64,000 nucleotides of DNA from JAADHI01 sp964451325 (GTDB lineage Bacteria; Nitrospirota; Nitrospiria; SBBL01; JAADHI01). Each line of letters opens with the position of its first letter. Positions within the stretch are counted from its first letter, which is position 1. The stretch covers positions 1 to 64,000 of the forward strand of contig CAYVHO010000004.1 in assembly GCA_964451325.1 (NCBI GenBank), read 5' to 3'. The notes under the pieces are model-generated. The model was not told the DNA's origin, did no database searches, and saw only the letters and a program-made list of their open reading frames with translations. The translations under genes were made by a program, and so were the position numbers. Shown here piece by piece: positions 43,003-53,200 of the stretch.

Positions 43003-43034
43003 CCTCTGTGTTTTATTAACCCATATATAGCATA

Positions 43035-44453
43035 TTAGGATTTTAATATTTTTGCCAAAGCTTTTTCTGCGGCATGTGAAAGGGCCGCGTCATGCACGTG
43101 ATTGAGTGCATAAATCCGACACTGTGACAGGCTGACCGGAAAGGGACTGACATATTCATTTAAAGGATCTTTAGAGACATCTCCCGTGGAAGGGGTATAA
43201 ACAAAGAGCTGACGTTCCCCCATTTCCAGCGGATCTCCTGGTCGGGGGTCTTGACTTGCGATATCAACGCGAAATTCAAGCTTTTTGAGTGTTTTGGGTA
43301 AAAAGTGTCGAATGGTTCTGGTCAGTGTCTGCGGATCGATGTTTGGCTGTTTATCTGTTTCGCTGGGGCTTAAGGTTGTGTCGTAAGCCATTTTCCATTT
43401 GACCTTTCTCAGAAGAATATTTTCCCATTCCTCATAGAGCCCACGTTTGACGACAGATCGTGCTTTTCGCCAGGATTTGACTTCAAGCAGTAGTGACCAG
43501 TCGGTTAAATCGGCATAGGACTCAAGGTGGTCAAGCGGATTGTGAGGAAAGACGGCTTTGATGGTTTTATAGAAAATATCTCTCATGTGCACATCAAGTG
43601 CACGTGTCGTGCGATGGTAGTACACATTAAAATAAAGGAAAGACCGTGCATTTAAAAACATGGTGAGGGCTGAAAGACCCGACTTGTGTAAAGTAAGCCC
43701 CTTCGGTGTAAAAAAACTGTAGTGGATGAGACGATTGATGTCTACCGGGCCAACGGAGATCCCACACATAAAAGAATCGCGCAAGACATAGTCGAAGTTA
43801 TCGGCGGTAAACATGCCGGAGAGCAAGGGTTTTAGAATGACGAGCCAACGAGGGTAGTGTTTCGGCGTAAGATACTTTTTGTCTTTGTGAATGAGAAAAG
43901 CGACCTGCTCTGGGTCAAGATATTCACCTGCTGCGAAGGCCCCACCCGGGCTGCGTTTTATTTTTTTAATGAGAGGGCCTAACTCCCGACAGATAATTTC
44001 CTGTCCTAATTTTTCATGGGTGAGTCCAAAACCTCTCAGGACGTTGTGATCAAAAAAATGACAAAAAGGCCCGTGGCCAATATCATGTAGCAGGACGGCG
44101 ACACGAAGCAATGCTTCGATAAAAGCGGCCGAAGGGGTATCAGGAACGACTTCTTTGAGCGAGGGGTAAAGATGTTTTGCGAATCGACCTGCGACATGCA
44201 TCGCCCCAATGGAATGCACAAAACGGCTGTGTTCCGCTGAGGGATAAACCCAACGGGCGGATTGCAGTTGATAAATATAACGCAGACGTTGCATCCATTT
44301 GGAATCGATGAGGGCTTTTTCCGTGACTTCATCCGCTGATTCATAGGGGACGGTAAAGGGGATATAATTATGGATTGGATCGGCAAGCAACGATTGTCCG
44401 TTATAAAGCGCTTCTCGGCTACGGTGAAAACGGATATCGGTTATATCGTCCAT
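43035..44453 (-). CDS. HD-domain phosphohydrolase (dNTPase/SAMHD1-like)
   Basis: A 472-residue cytoplasmic metal-dependent hydrolase. HD motif: His in EHSRFVHSIG (75-84), HD at 123-124 in LLHDIGHGPFCHFFDH, and the late Asp in FTADNFDYVLRDS. The layout matches dGTPase-like or SAMHD1-like proteins (several annotated as deoxynucleotide triphosphohydrolases); the substrate is not proven. It lies 32 bases upstream of the transglycosylase gene, so probably cotranscribed. Confidence 0.85.
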   Translation of the reverse strand: MDDITDIRFHRSREALYNGQSLLADPIHNYIPFTVPYESADEVTEKALIDSKWMQRLRYIYQLQSARWVYPSAEHSRFVHSIGAMHVAGRFAKHLYPSLKEVVPDTPSAAFIEALLRVAVLLHDIGHGPFCHFFDHNVLRGFGLTHEKLGQEIICRELGPLIKKIKRSPGGAFAAGEYLDPEQVAFLIHKDKKYLTPKHYPRWLVILKPLLSGMFTADNFDYVLRDSFMCGISVGPVDINRLIHYSFFTPKGLTLHKSGLSALTMFLNARSFLYFNVYYHRTTRALDVHMRDIFYKTIKAVFPHNPLDHLESYADLTDWSLLLEVKSWRKARSVVKRGLYEEWENILLRKVKWKMAYDTTLSPSETDKQPNIDPQTLTRTIRHFLPKTLKKLEFRVDIASQDPRPGDPLEMGERQLFVYTPSTGDVSKDPLNEYVSPFPVSLSQCRIYALNHVHDAALSHAAEKALAKILKS

Positions 44454-44568
44454 GGGGGTTTAATCTTAAAATTTGTCTCGATCATAACCGATTGTTGTTC
44501 ACACTCGCAAGTTGCAGCCGATCATTTTATTGTGCTAGAAAACATCGTCGTAAAAATGAGGAAGCTGT

Positions 44569-45687
44569 ATGTGCCATCATTTCAGAAATAACATCTTATG
44601 TTTTATTTTTTATGGATTCTGCGCCACTTTTTTTGTGGGATGTGAACCTGTTCCCGATAAACCTGCGGCCAGAGAAAAAATAAAAAAAGTCGAGGTTTTT
44701 ATTGTTGAAGCAAAGGACTTTGAAGAAACGATTGTGACCTCTGCCGTGGCCGCTGCCCACATGGAATATCGTGTCAGCACGGAAGTGAGCGGTCTCCTCA
44801 AAGTAAAACATGCCGAATGGGGGCAGAGGGTCAAAAAAGGAGAGACCCTTTTTGAAATCGATTCGGAAGAATTTTCACTGATTTTAAAAGAGAAACAAGC
44901 GGCACTGACGCGTGCAGTGGCTCAGTTGGATTTTATGCGCGCAGAGCACAAACGGAAAAAACCTTTATTGCAATCCAAGACGCTCTCTCAGGCGGGTTGG
45001 GAGAAACTTCAATTTGATCTGGCCTCTGCGATTTCACAAAAAAATCAAGCCCAGGTTGCATTGCATCAAGCCCAGCGTAATGTGCGATTAACGGTACTCA
45101 AAAGCCCAATTGACGGCATGATTCTAGAGGATTACCACGATAGGGGAGAAGTCATCCCAGTGGGAACCACGCTTGCACGTATCGCCGATACAACTTGGAT
45201 CAGCTTTGATGTGGGCGTTTCTGATTTGGAATTGCCTCATTTGAACCTGGGTGATGTGGTTCCTGTCACAATTGATGCCCTGGGTCATCATAAACTCAAA
45301 GGAGAAATTACACGAATTTCTGGAAATGCGTCTCCGACTCGGGGGATTTTTCCGCTTGAAGTGACATTGAAAAATATTGAGCGGTCGATTTTACCGGGCA
45401 TGGTCGCGCGTCTTCGACTTTCGGGGGAAAAACATGTGGCTCAGATCATTATTCCGATGATGGCGATTCATCAAGAGGCCGATACCCCCTTTGTTTTTTT
45501 AGTCCAAGATCAGAAGGCCGTAAAAAGACCCCTAAAACTCGGCAAGGTATTGGGAGATCGTGTGCTGATTCAAGAAGGTCTGAACACAGGGGACGCAGTT
45601 GTTTTAATTGCACAAGGTCGATTGAAAATAGGGGAGGTGCTTGAAGTGATTCAAGTCCCTGCAAAGTCACCCGTAAAAAACAGGTGA
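44569..45687 (+). CDS. orphan periplasmic adaptor lipoprotein (HlyD/RND membrane-fusion family)
   Basis: A 372-residue membrane-fusion protein: lipoprotein signal peptide with lipobox FVGC (Cys about 25), split lipoyl domain (EVSGLLKVKHAEWGQRVKKGETLFEI, then LKSPIDGMILEDYHDRGEVIPVGT), a short helical hairpin and beta-barrel domain. No pump or outer-membrane gene adjoins it; the divergent HD gene lies upstream and a DUF3108 gene downstream. It must work with a pump encoded elsewhere. GAGGAAG precedes the ATG. Confidence 0.87.
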   Translation: MCHHFRNNILCFIFYGFCATFFVGCEPVPDKPAAREKIKKVEVFIVEAKDFEETIVTSAVAAAHMEYRVSTEVSGLLKVKHAEWGQRVKKGETLFEIDSEEFSLILKEKQAALTRAVAQLDFMRAEHKRKKPLLQSKTLSQAGWEKLQFDLASAISQKNQAQVALHQAQRNVRLTVLKSPIDGMILEDYHDRGEVIPVGTTLARIADTTWISFDVGVSDLELPHLNLGDVVPVTIDALGHHKLKGEITRISGNASPTRGIFPLEVTLKNIERSILPGMVARLRLSGEKHVAQIIIPMMAIHQEADTPFVFLVQDQKAVKRPLKLGKVLGDRVLIQEGLNTGDAVVLIAQGRLKIGEVLEVIQVPAKSPVKNR

Positions 45688-45814
45688 AAAAATGTGCATT
45701 TTTTCAAAAAAAAAGGTCTAAGTCCTTGACCTAGCAAATAAAGTTTGGTAATAGTTTAACTATGTTTTATAAAGAAAGCCCTGATCAAAGAACCTATTGC
45801 GACCTGAATGCCTT

Positions 45815-46627
45815 GTGAAAAATCGTTATTTTTTCTTTTTTTTAGCCTTTCTCTCTTTCTATTTCTCCAGCTACGTCACTTTAGTTGCTTCAGAGACTCC
45901 TGCTAGGACTGAGTCCTCGGATGTTGCCTACGGCCCGGGAGAACGTCTTGTTTACAAGCTGAGTTATTTGGGGGTACCCGCAGGCAGTGCCGTCATGGAG
46001 GTCTTAAAAAAGACCTATGTGAATGGTCGGCCCGTGTATCCTGTGCTTTCAACCGTGAAGTCGAATAAGTTTGTCTCTGCTTTTTATCCGGTCAAAGATC
46101 GCATCGAAACCCTTATTGACGTCGAAGATGGTTATTCTCACGGGATTAAAATTAATCAACGTCAGGGGCGCAAAAAAAGAGACAAGGTGATTAATTTTGA
46201 CCAAGTGCGTCACCGCGCGACACAGTTTAAGAATAACAAAGTCGAAACATTTCAAATTCCTCCGAGGGTTCAGGATTCGCTCAGCTCGCTATATCACTTT
46301 AGGCGTCAGACGGTTTTTGAAGTCGGAAAGTCGACCTTCATTGATGTGCATGAAAGTAATAAAAACTGGGAACTTGAGATCAAAGTCCTTGCCAGAGAAA
46401 AAATTACAACAGCACTTGGAACCTTTAACACCTTTAAGGTGAAAGCCTACGTCCGTTATGAAGGCCTGTTTATGGACAAGGGGGATGTCACCCTTTGGCT
46501 CACCGACGATGCACGACATATTCCTGTTTTGATCAAAACAAAGATTAAAATTGGTTCGATCACCGCCGTTTTGGAATCTTCAGAGTCACCTACGCCGACC
46601 TATCAGGTCAAGGCAGATATTCAGTAA
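45815..46627 (+). CDS. DUF3108 exported protein
   Basis: A 270-residue protein with a signal peptide and the DUF3108 pattern: GPGERLVYKLSYLGVPAGSA at the mature start, DSLSSLYHFRR and ITTALGTFNTFKVKAYV, WLTDDARHIPVLIKTK. The family is beta-rich and periplasmic with unknown function. Start uncertain: the GTG at 45815 puts the signal peptide first, while a TTG at 45797 adds six residues; neither has a clear ribosome site. An intrinsic terminator follows. Confidence 0.82.
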   Translation: MKNRYFFFFLAFLSFYFSSYVTLVASETPARTESSDVAYGPGERLVYKLSYLGVPAGSAVMEVLKKTYVNGRPVYPVLSTVKSNKFVSAFYPVKDRIETLIDVEDGYSHGIKINQRQGRKKRDKVINFDQVRHRATQFKNNKVETFQIPPRVQDSLSSLYHFRRQTVFEVGKSTFIDVHESNKNWELEIKVLAREKITTALGTFNTFKVKAYVRYEGLFMDKGDVTLWLTDDARHIPVLIKTKIKIGSITAVLESSESPTPTYQVKADIQ

Positions 46628-46653
46628 AAAAAAGTTAAAAAACAAGCTATCCA

Positions 46654-46689
46654 CCTCAGTTTTTACTTTATAAAAAACTGGGGTTTTTT
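46654..46689 (+). terminator. rho-independent terminator after the DUF3108 gene
   Basis: An 11-bp stem CCTCAGTTTTT / AAAAACTGGGG (46654-46664, 46673-46683, one G-T pair) followed by TTTTTT and a further T-run. Confidence 0.85.
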
Positions 46690-46710
46690 ATTTTTATGGG
46701 GTTTAAGAAA

Positions 46711-46863
46711 ATGAAAGTTACCTGTCCAAATTGTCAAAAAAAAGCAAAATGGGAGGAAAATCCAGATCGGCCCTTTTGCTCTAAACATTGCAAACTGATC
46801 GACCTCGGACATTGGGCCGAAGGAGATTATCGTGTGCCGGGCGAAGAAACCGATGAAACTTGA
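46711..46863 (+). CDS. yacG: YacG zinc-binding gyrase inhibitor
   Basis: A 50-residue protein with the YacG zinc finger: CPNC at residues 5-8, then CSKHC at 23-27 (C-x3-C), followed by LIDLGHWAEGDYRVPG, the family signature. YacG binds GyrB and inhibits DNA gyrase. The reported ATG has GGGG about 9 bases upstream; an in-frame ATG at 46696 would add five residues. It lies just after a terminator, so it probably has its own promoter or depends on readthrough. Confidence 0.9.
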   Translation: MKVTCPNCQKKAKWEENPDRPFCSKHCKLIDLGHWAEGDYRVPGEETDET

Positions 46864-46979
46864 ACCTGTGAAGGTGAGAAACGCGGAGGAATTTTTCAAA
46901 TAATTGCCTCAATCGAACCCACATGTTATATTAAATGAGTTGGCTTGAGTACGACTTCTTCAAAATCAGGATAGAAAAA

Positions 46980-47474
46980 ATGAGCGTCTTGATCTTAGGA
47001 CTGCGAACAAAAAAATTCATTGTTTTTTCATTTTTGTTGAGTTTTCTATTTTCGGGGATCGGCGTTGTTCAAGGTCTTCCCATTTTTTTTACCGCAATCG
47101 CACACGCCCATCCTGTTTTTTTCTCAAGCGACTCACATCGCATTCGGCTTATTCTGCATCACCCTGGCAACCAGGATGGGCATGAACCCAGGAAACATAC
47201 AAAACATCAGCACGATTTATTAGACCGTGTTATGGCCATCTCCGAAAAGGAGGGGCTTTCACACAGTGATCACGAGTTTGAAATATCCGCCGCCGAAGAT
47301 ATTTTTTCAGTCATCGCAAAAACGGATCTTCTCTCTGAGGTCTTGCAAAAACCCCTCGTGCAATCGACTCCTTTATTTTTTTCCGCGCAAAAAATAACGC
47401 GTTTTTCAGGGCGATCTCCGCCTGATATTTCGCGATATCATGAAATTCACGCCAGCACCATCCTCCTAATCTGA
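46980..47474 (+). CDS. small His-rich exported protein at the head of metal efflux operon 2
   Basis: A 164-residue protein: hydrophobic signal segment, then a His-rich stretch (HAHPVFFSSDSHRIRL, HHPGNQDGHEP, HTKHQHD, HSDHEFE), and a C-terminal part with FSGRSPPDISRYHEIH. Its placement and composition parallel the protein before efflux operon 1 (CzcI-like position). It may bind metal in the periplasm. I chose the ATG at 46980, with AGG 9 bases upstream, because it begins the signal segment; an ATG at 46935 adds 15 residues. Confidence 0.6.
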   Translation: MSVLILGLRTKKFIVFSFLLSFLFSGIGVVQGLPIFFTAIAHAHPVFFSSDSHRIRLILHHPGNQDGHEPRKHTKHQHDLLDRVMAISEKEGLSHSDHEFEISAAEDIFSVIAKTDLLSEVLQKPLVQSTPLFFSAQKITRFSGRSPPDISRYHEIHASTILLI

Positions 47475-47518
47475 TTCTTCCAAAAAAAATCACGAACGCC
47501 AGCCTTTTCTCTTAGGGC

Positions 47519-47542
47519 TAAGGGCGTGCTGCCCCTTTTTTT
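47519..47542 (+). terminator. terminator-like hairpin (possible attenuator) before efflux operon 2
   Basis: AAGGGC / GCCC(C)TT stem with a short loop, then a T-run at 47536-47542 that ends directly at the GGAGG ribosome site of the next gene (47543-47547). It would end part of the transcripts between the small leader gene and the efflux genes. Confidence 0.6.
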
Positions 47543-47552
47543 GGAGGAATAC

Positions 47553-48908
47553 ATGTCTATTGTTATAACCGTACTATCATTTGCCCTATTTATTTTTCTG
47601 CCATCTTTAGATCTTTCATGGGCACAGGATTCGTCTGTCCTTCCTGAATCACCTTCGCTTGCACGCGGACTTCGCAGTATCCAAGCGGATGATGCCCATA
47701 AGGACTCGATTCTCCCCTCAACTTTCAGTGAACCGACAGGGATTATTAAGGTAGAGCAGGTACAGGCTTTCGCTTTAATGAATCATCCGGCGCTGCTTGC
47801 CGTTTCCTGGGAACTCCGTGCGCGTGACGCGGCGAGACTTCAGGCGGGTTTATTGCCAAATCCCGTATTCGGTTTTGACATCGAAAATGTTATCGGAAGC
47901 GGTGCATTCAGTGGTACCGATGCCTCAGAAACAACACTGTCGGTCGAACAACGTTTTGAGACTGCGGACAAGCGGAGTAAACGAAAAAAAGTTGCCGAGT
48001 TGGAACGTGTCTTATTTGGCTGGGATTATGAAACCCTGAGGCTGGATTTATTCACAGAAGTCTCTCAAATTTTTGTCGAAGTTTTAGGCGATCAGGAAAA
48101 AGTCTTACTGGCAGAGGATCTCTTAGCGCTTGCGGCACAAGTGGTCGATGTCGTTGAGCGGCGGGTGGATGCAGGTAAGGTTTCTCCCGTCGAAGCGGTG
48201 AAAGCGAAGGTTTCCCTTGCGTTATCAAAAATTGAATTGAGCCGAGCGGAACGCGAGCTCATTGCCTCCCGAAAATCCTTGGCCGCAATGTGGGGTAGCA
48301 CAGATCCTCAGTTTAAATCGGTCGCGGGTCAACTCAAACCCAATGCACATTTGCAGTCTTTTGAAGAGCTGACTCCCCATCTTTCTCAAAATCCGGAATT
48401 GGCGCGATGGGATGCAGAATTGGCACAAAGGACTGCGGTGCTCGATTTGGAAAAAGCGAATGCGATTCCTGATGTGTCCTTTGGTGCAGGTTTCCGTCAA
48501 TTTAATGAAACCGATGATAGCGCCTTACTTGCCGGTATCTCAATCGACTTGCCTGTTTTTGATCGAAACCAGGGCAATATTCAGAAAGCACGCGCACAAC
48601 ATTCAAAAGCACTTGCGGCGCGCCAGGCGACGGTGTTGCGTTTAAGAACCGGTTTGGCGCAGGCCTATCGGTTTTTGTCCACAACACACCTGGAAGCCGA
48701 AGGGCTGAAAAACGAGGTCTTGCCCGGCGCACAAAAGGCCTTTGACGCGGTGAGTGAAGGTTATCGGCTTGGAAAATTTGATTTGCTGGATGTCTTAGAT
48801 GCACAACGCACGCTTTCGAAAGCCCGTGCACAATATCTGCAAACGCAAATCGATTATCAGAAAGCAGTCTCTGATGTCGAGCGTTTGATTGCGGAAAAAT
48901 TAAAGTAG
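47553..48908 (+). CDS. CzcC/CusC-type outer-membrane efflux protein
   Basis: A 451-residue TolC-family duct with a signal peptide (ends about SWAQ). It is clearly paralogous to 17704-19113: NHPALLAVSWELRARDAARLQAG early and GYRLGKFDLLDVLDAQRTL late. It lacks the lipobox of its paralogue. The ATG at 47553 follows GGAGG by 5 bases. First of the pump genes of operon 2. Confidence 0.9.
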   Translation: MSIVITVLSFALFIFLPSLDLSWAQDSSVLPESPSLARGLRSIQADDAHKDSILPSTFSEPTGIIKVEQVQAFALMNHPALLAVSWELRARDAARLQAGLLPNPVFGFDIENVIGSGAFSGTDASETTLSVEQRFETADKRSKRKKVAELERVLFGWDYETLRLDLFTEVSQIFVEVLGDQEKVLLAEDLLALAAQVVDVVERRVDAGKVSPVEAVKAKVSLALSKIELSRAERELIASRKSLAAMWGSTDPQFKSVAGQLKPNAHLQSFEELTPHLSQNPELARWDAELAQRTAVLDLEKANAIPDVSFGAGFRQFNETDDSALLAGISIDLPVFDRNQGNIQKARAQHSKALAARQATVLRLRTGLAQAYRFLSTTHLEAEGLKNEVLPGAQKAFDAVSEGYRLGKFDLLDVLDAQRTLSKARAQYLQTQIDYQKAVSDVERLIAEKLK

Positions 48909-48941
48909 GGGTGAGTCATATCACCGGAAGGAGATTTTAAA

Positions 48942-50234
48942 ATGGAAAGTAGTACAGAAGAAAAAACACATGAAAAAAAACGGACGCCGCTTATTCCCAT
49001 TTTAGTGGTGGTGTCCATCCTGCTTGCCGGATTTTGGTTTTGGTCAGGCAAAGATGGAGCGCGTACACCGCTTGCAAATGGCGAAGAAAACCATGCCTCT
49101 GATGATGGTCACGGACACGATGAAGATGAAGAAGGTGAAGACGCACACGGCGACCAGGACGAACATGGTGAAGAAGGGGGAATTAAGCTGAGCGAGGCCG
49201 AAATGAAAGAATTTGGCATCAAAGCCGTCAAGGCGGATTCGGGCACACTCAGCCGTTATGTGGATTTACCCGGAGAAGTTCGTGCAAATGGAGATCGACT
49301 GGCGCACATCGTGCCGCGGGTCCCTGGTGTTGTCCGTAAAGTGTTTACGGGTTTAGGCGACCGTGTGAAAAAAGGCGAAATAATGGCGATATTGGACAGT
49401 CGTGAACTTTCAGATAGCAAGGCCGACTTTTTGGCTTCGAGTGAACGGGTCGGGCTGGCGGAACTTAACTTTACACGGGAAGAATCGCTTTGGAAGAAAA
49501 AAATCTCCTCGGAACAAGAATACCTTGAAGCAAAACAAGTCTTGGCCGAAGCGCGAATCGAACGCCGTTCCTCGGAGCAGAAACTACATGCCCTGGGTTT
49601 TTCAAATCGCTACCTCAAAGACCTCTCTCGTCATCCTGAAGAGTCTTTTACGCAATACAAAATTGTGGCACCGTTTTCCGGTACGGTTATCGAAAAACAC
49701 ATCACGCTCGGCGAGGTCTTGAAAGACGACACAAGTGCTTTTATCATTGCTGATTTAAGCTCGGTCTGGGTGGATTTGAGTGTCTATCAAAAAGACCTAG
49801 AGGCAATTTCAGAAGGCCAGTCTGTTGTGATTAAAACGATGCAGGAGCACATCAAAACAGAAGGGAAGATCTCCTACCTGGGGCCGGTCGTCGGAGAAGA
49901 CACACGAACGGCGCTTGCACGTATTGTACTTACGAATAAGGATGGGAAATGGCGGCCTGGTCTTTTTATTAACGCACGGGTTGCGGTGGGCACAATAGAA
50001 TCCGATCTGATTGTCCCGAAGTCGGCGATTCAAAAAATGAACGATGAGGATATTTTGTTTGTCATGGCGCATGGCGCCCTGGAGCCAAAGTTGGTCAAAC
50101 TGGGTCGGAGCGATGAAACACATGTCGAAATTACAGCAGGCATCAATTGGGGCGATACTTATGTCGTAGAAGGTGGCTTTACGCTACGCGCCCAGATGGG
50201 TGTTGGAGACCTGGATGATGGACACAATCATTAA
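48942..50234 (+). CDS. RND periplasmic adaptor with acidic His-rich N-terminus (CzcB type)
   Basis: A 430-residue membrane-fusion protein: anchor helix (about 15-35), then an acidic His-rich segment (about 48-78: DGHGHDEDEEGEDAHGD), which probably binds divalent metal. Lipoyl halves (GVVRKVFTGLGDRVKKGEIMAI; YKIVAPFSGTVIEKHITLGEV), helical hairpin and WVDLSVYQKDLEAISEGQ barrel follow. The metal-binding segment is typical of CzcB-like adaptors. AGGAG precedes the ATG. Confidence 0.9.
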   Translation: MESSTEEKTHEKKRTPLIPILVVVSILLAGFWFWSGKDGARTPLANGEENHASDDGHGHDEDEEGEDAHGDQDEHGEEGGIKLSEAEMKEFGIKAVKADSGTLSRYVDLPGEVRANGDRLAHIVPRVPGVVRKVFTGLGDRVKKGEIMAILDSRELSDSKADFLASSERVGLAELNFTREESLWKKKISSEQEYLEAKQVLAEARIERRSSEQKLHALGFSNRYLKDLSRHPEESFTQYKIVAPFSGTVIEKHITLGEVLKDDTSAFIIADLSSVWVDLSVYQKDLEAISEGQSVVIKTMQEHIKTEGKISYLGPVVGEDTRTALARIVLTNKDGKWRPGLFINARVAVGTIESDLIVPKSAIQKMNDEDILFVMAHGALEPKLVKLGRSDETHVEITAGINWGDTYVVEGGFTLRAQMGVGDLDDGHNH

Positions 50235-50299
50235 TGGTTTTGTTTTCCGTCGATGTCGCCATTTCAAAAAGACCCCTTGCAAAATAAAGGAACAACAGA

Positions 50300-53200
50300 A
50301 TGCAGAAGCTGATTGATTTTTCGCTCAACAATCGCCTCATGGTGATTGTTTTGGCCTGTCTGGTTTTGGCTGCAGGCTACGCCAGTTATTTGAAACTCCC
50401 TGTGGATGCTTTTCCCGATGTGACGCCTGCCCTGGTTCAGGTCTTTACCGAAACCGAAGGACTCGCCCCAGAAGAAATTGAACGCTACGTCACCTATCCT
50501 GTTGAGGTGGCTATGAATGGTTTGCCCGATCTCAAGCAAATTCGCTCGGTCTCAAACTTTGGTCTCTCTGTCGTCAATATCTATTTTGAAGATGGTACCG
50601 ATATCTATTTTGCCCGACAACTTGTCAACGAGCGTCTTCAGCTTGCCCGCGATTCTATTCCGGAGGGTTTTGGAGAACCCTCCATGGGGCCGATTTCAAC
50701 CGGACTGGGACAGGTTCTTTTCTTTTTTGTCGAAGACGAAACAAAAGAACGTGGTCCGGAGGAAATGCGGAAAATCCAGGACTGGATCATCCAGTTTAAC
50801 CTTCAGAGTGTTCCCGGTATTACAGAGGTTCTCTCTCTGGGGGGAGAAGTCAAGCAGTTCCAGGTTTTGGTTCGCCCGACGGACCTACTTCGATACAAAC
50901 TTTCGCTCTCAGAAGTCGTTGATGCGGTCAAAAAAAATAATGCCAATGTGGGTGCCCAGTACATTGTCAAAGGGGCGGAACAGTTTATTGTCCGTTCGGT
51001 CGGTCTTGCAAAATCAATTGTCGATTTGGAAGGCATCATTGTGAAGTCCGTAGACGGCACACCCATTTTCTTAAAACAGATTGCAGATATTGAAATCGGG
51101 GGAGAAGTCCGCCAGGGACTGGCAACAATGGATGGCGAAGGAGAAACGGTCGTCGGCATGGTGCTGAAACTCATCGGGACCAATACTTCAACCGTGATCC
51201 GTGACGCCAAAATCCGCATGGCGGAAATCAACAAAATCCTCCCGCCCGGTATCAAGATGGTGCCTTATTACGATCAGGCCACTTTAGTTGCAAAATGTAT
51301 CAAGACCGTGACCGATGCCCTGCTCGAAGGCATTATTCTCGTGATTCTGGTCTTACTGGTCTTTATGGGTGCGGTGCGTCCTGCCATTGTCGTGGCCGTC
51401 ACCATTCCTTTTTCGATTTTCTTTGCCTTTATTCTGATGAATCTCTACGACCTTTCGGCAAATCTTATGTCCCTGGGGGGGCTGGTGATTGCCATTGGGA
51501 TGATGGTCGATGGTACGATTGTCGTGGTCGAAAATATAGATCGACTGTTGCGAGAGTCTGATCCGGAAGAGCCACGTATTCATGTGGTCGCACGGGCCTG
51601 CAAAGAAGTTGCCCGGCCTATTTTCTTTGCCATCGCCATCATTGTCGTTGTTTTTCTTCCCCTGATGACCCTGCAAGGCGTGGAAGGGAAAACCTTTAAA
51701 CCCCTGGCCTTCACGGTGGCTTTTGCCATGGTGGGTTCCCTCATCTATGCGCTGATCCTGGCCCCCGTGGCAGCACAGATTTTGATGCGTCGCCCTAAGG
51801 GGCTTGTGTCCACTCCCTCCGGTGAAGCACCGGAAGGATTCGTCACCCGAGGGCTTTTGTTTGTTTACCGGCCATTGGTTACTTTTTTTGTGAATAATCG
51901 TTGGGTCGCGGTGCTTGTCTTTTTTGTGGTGCTTGGCATTGGTGCAGTGATCTTTCCCCGTTTAGGGACTGAATTTGTTCCGCGCTTGAATGAAGGCGAT
52001 TTACTGGTACGCGCAACGATGGCCCCTTCAATTTCATTGGATGAAGCGGCGGCAACCATCACCCGTTTTGAACGCCGTTTAAAGGAGCAGTTTCCGGAAG
52101 TCATTCGTGTGGTCACGCGTGTCGGTCGTGGGGAAGTTGGCGCACATGCCGATCCGGTCAACAACGCCGAAGCCTTTGTCGCCTTAAAACCCCAGGAAGA
52201 ATGGACGACTGCGAAGACACCGGAAGAACTCTATACCAAGATGAGTGCAGCCTTTGAAAGTTTTCCCGGTGTGCGGTTTAACTTTACCCAGCCCATTGCC
52301 GCAGCCGTGGATGAACTCTTAACCGGCACAAAGGCTGAGCTGGCGATCAAGATCTTCGGGGAAGACATGGATGTACTTCAGGACAAAGCGGCCGAGATTG
52401 AAAAGGTCATCAAAGGTATTCGAGGTGCGGCAGATGTTCAAAAAGATCAGCTCACGGGGACCCCGCAGCTTCGTATTATCATTGATCGCGAGGCAATTGC
52501 GCGTTATGGCATTAATGTTGATGATGTGCAACAGACCATTCGAACCGCCGTAGGTGGAGAAAAGGCGGGTCAGATTTTTGAGGGCATTCCGCGATTTGAT
52601 ATTCTGGTGCGTTATGCAAAAAAGGACCGGGACCGGGTTGAGGTCATCCGTCAGATTCTCATTCCCTCTCCGCAAGGTCCGATGGTGCCCTTGATGGATC
52701 TGGCCCTTATTGAAGAAATTGTGGGTCCGAGACAAATTACCCGGGAAAACAATCATCGCTTTGTTACGGTTCAAACAAATGTTCGTGGTCGGGATATGGG
52801 CTCCTTTGTGGCAGAGGCTCAGGAGGCCATTGATGCTCAGGTCAAACTGCCTCCGGGCTACCTTGTGAGCTGGGGAGGACAATTCGAATTACAACAAGAG
52901 GCCAATCGACGTCTTGCTTTAGTTGTCCCGGTTACCATACTGATTGTCTTTTTAATGCTCTTTAGTAGTTTCAATTCTCTAAAAAGTGCCCTCCTGATTA
53001 TGATTGTCATTCCTCTGGCCTTGATCGGGGGAGGCGTGTCCCTATGGCTGACGGGACAAAACCTCTCGGTGCCCTCATCCATCGGTTTTATCGCCCTGTT
53101 TGGTATTGCCCTGGAAGATGCCATGGTCTTGGTCACCTATCTGAATCAACTGACAAAAGACGGTGTTGAGCAGGATAAAGCTTCAATTAAAGGAGGTTGT

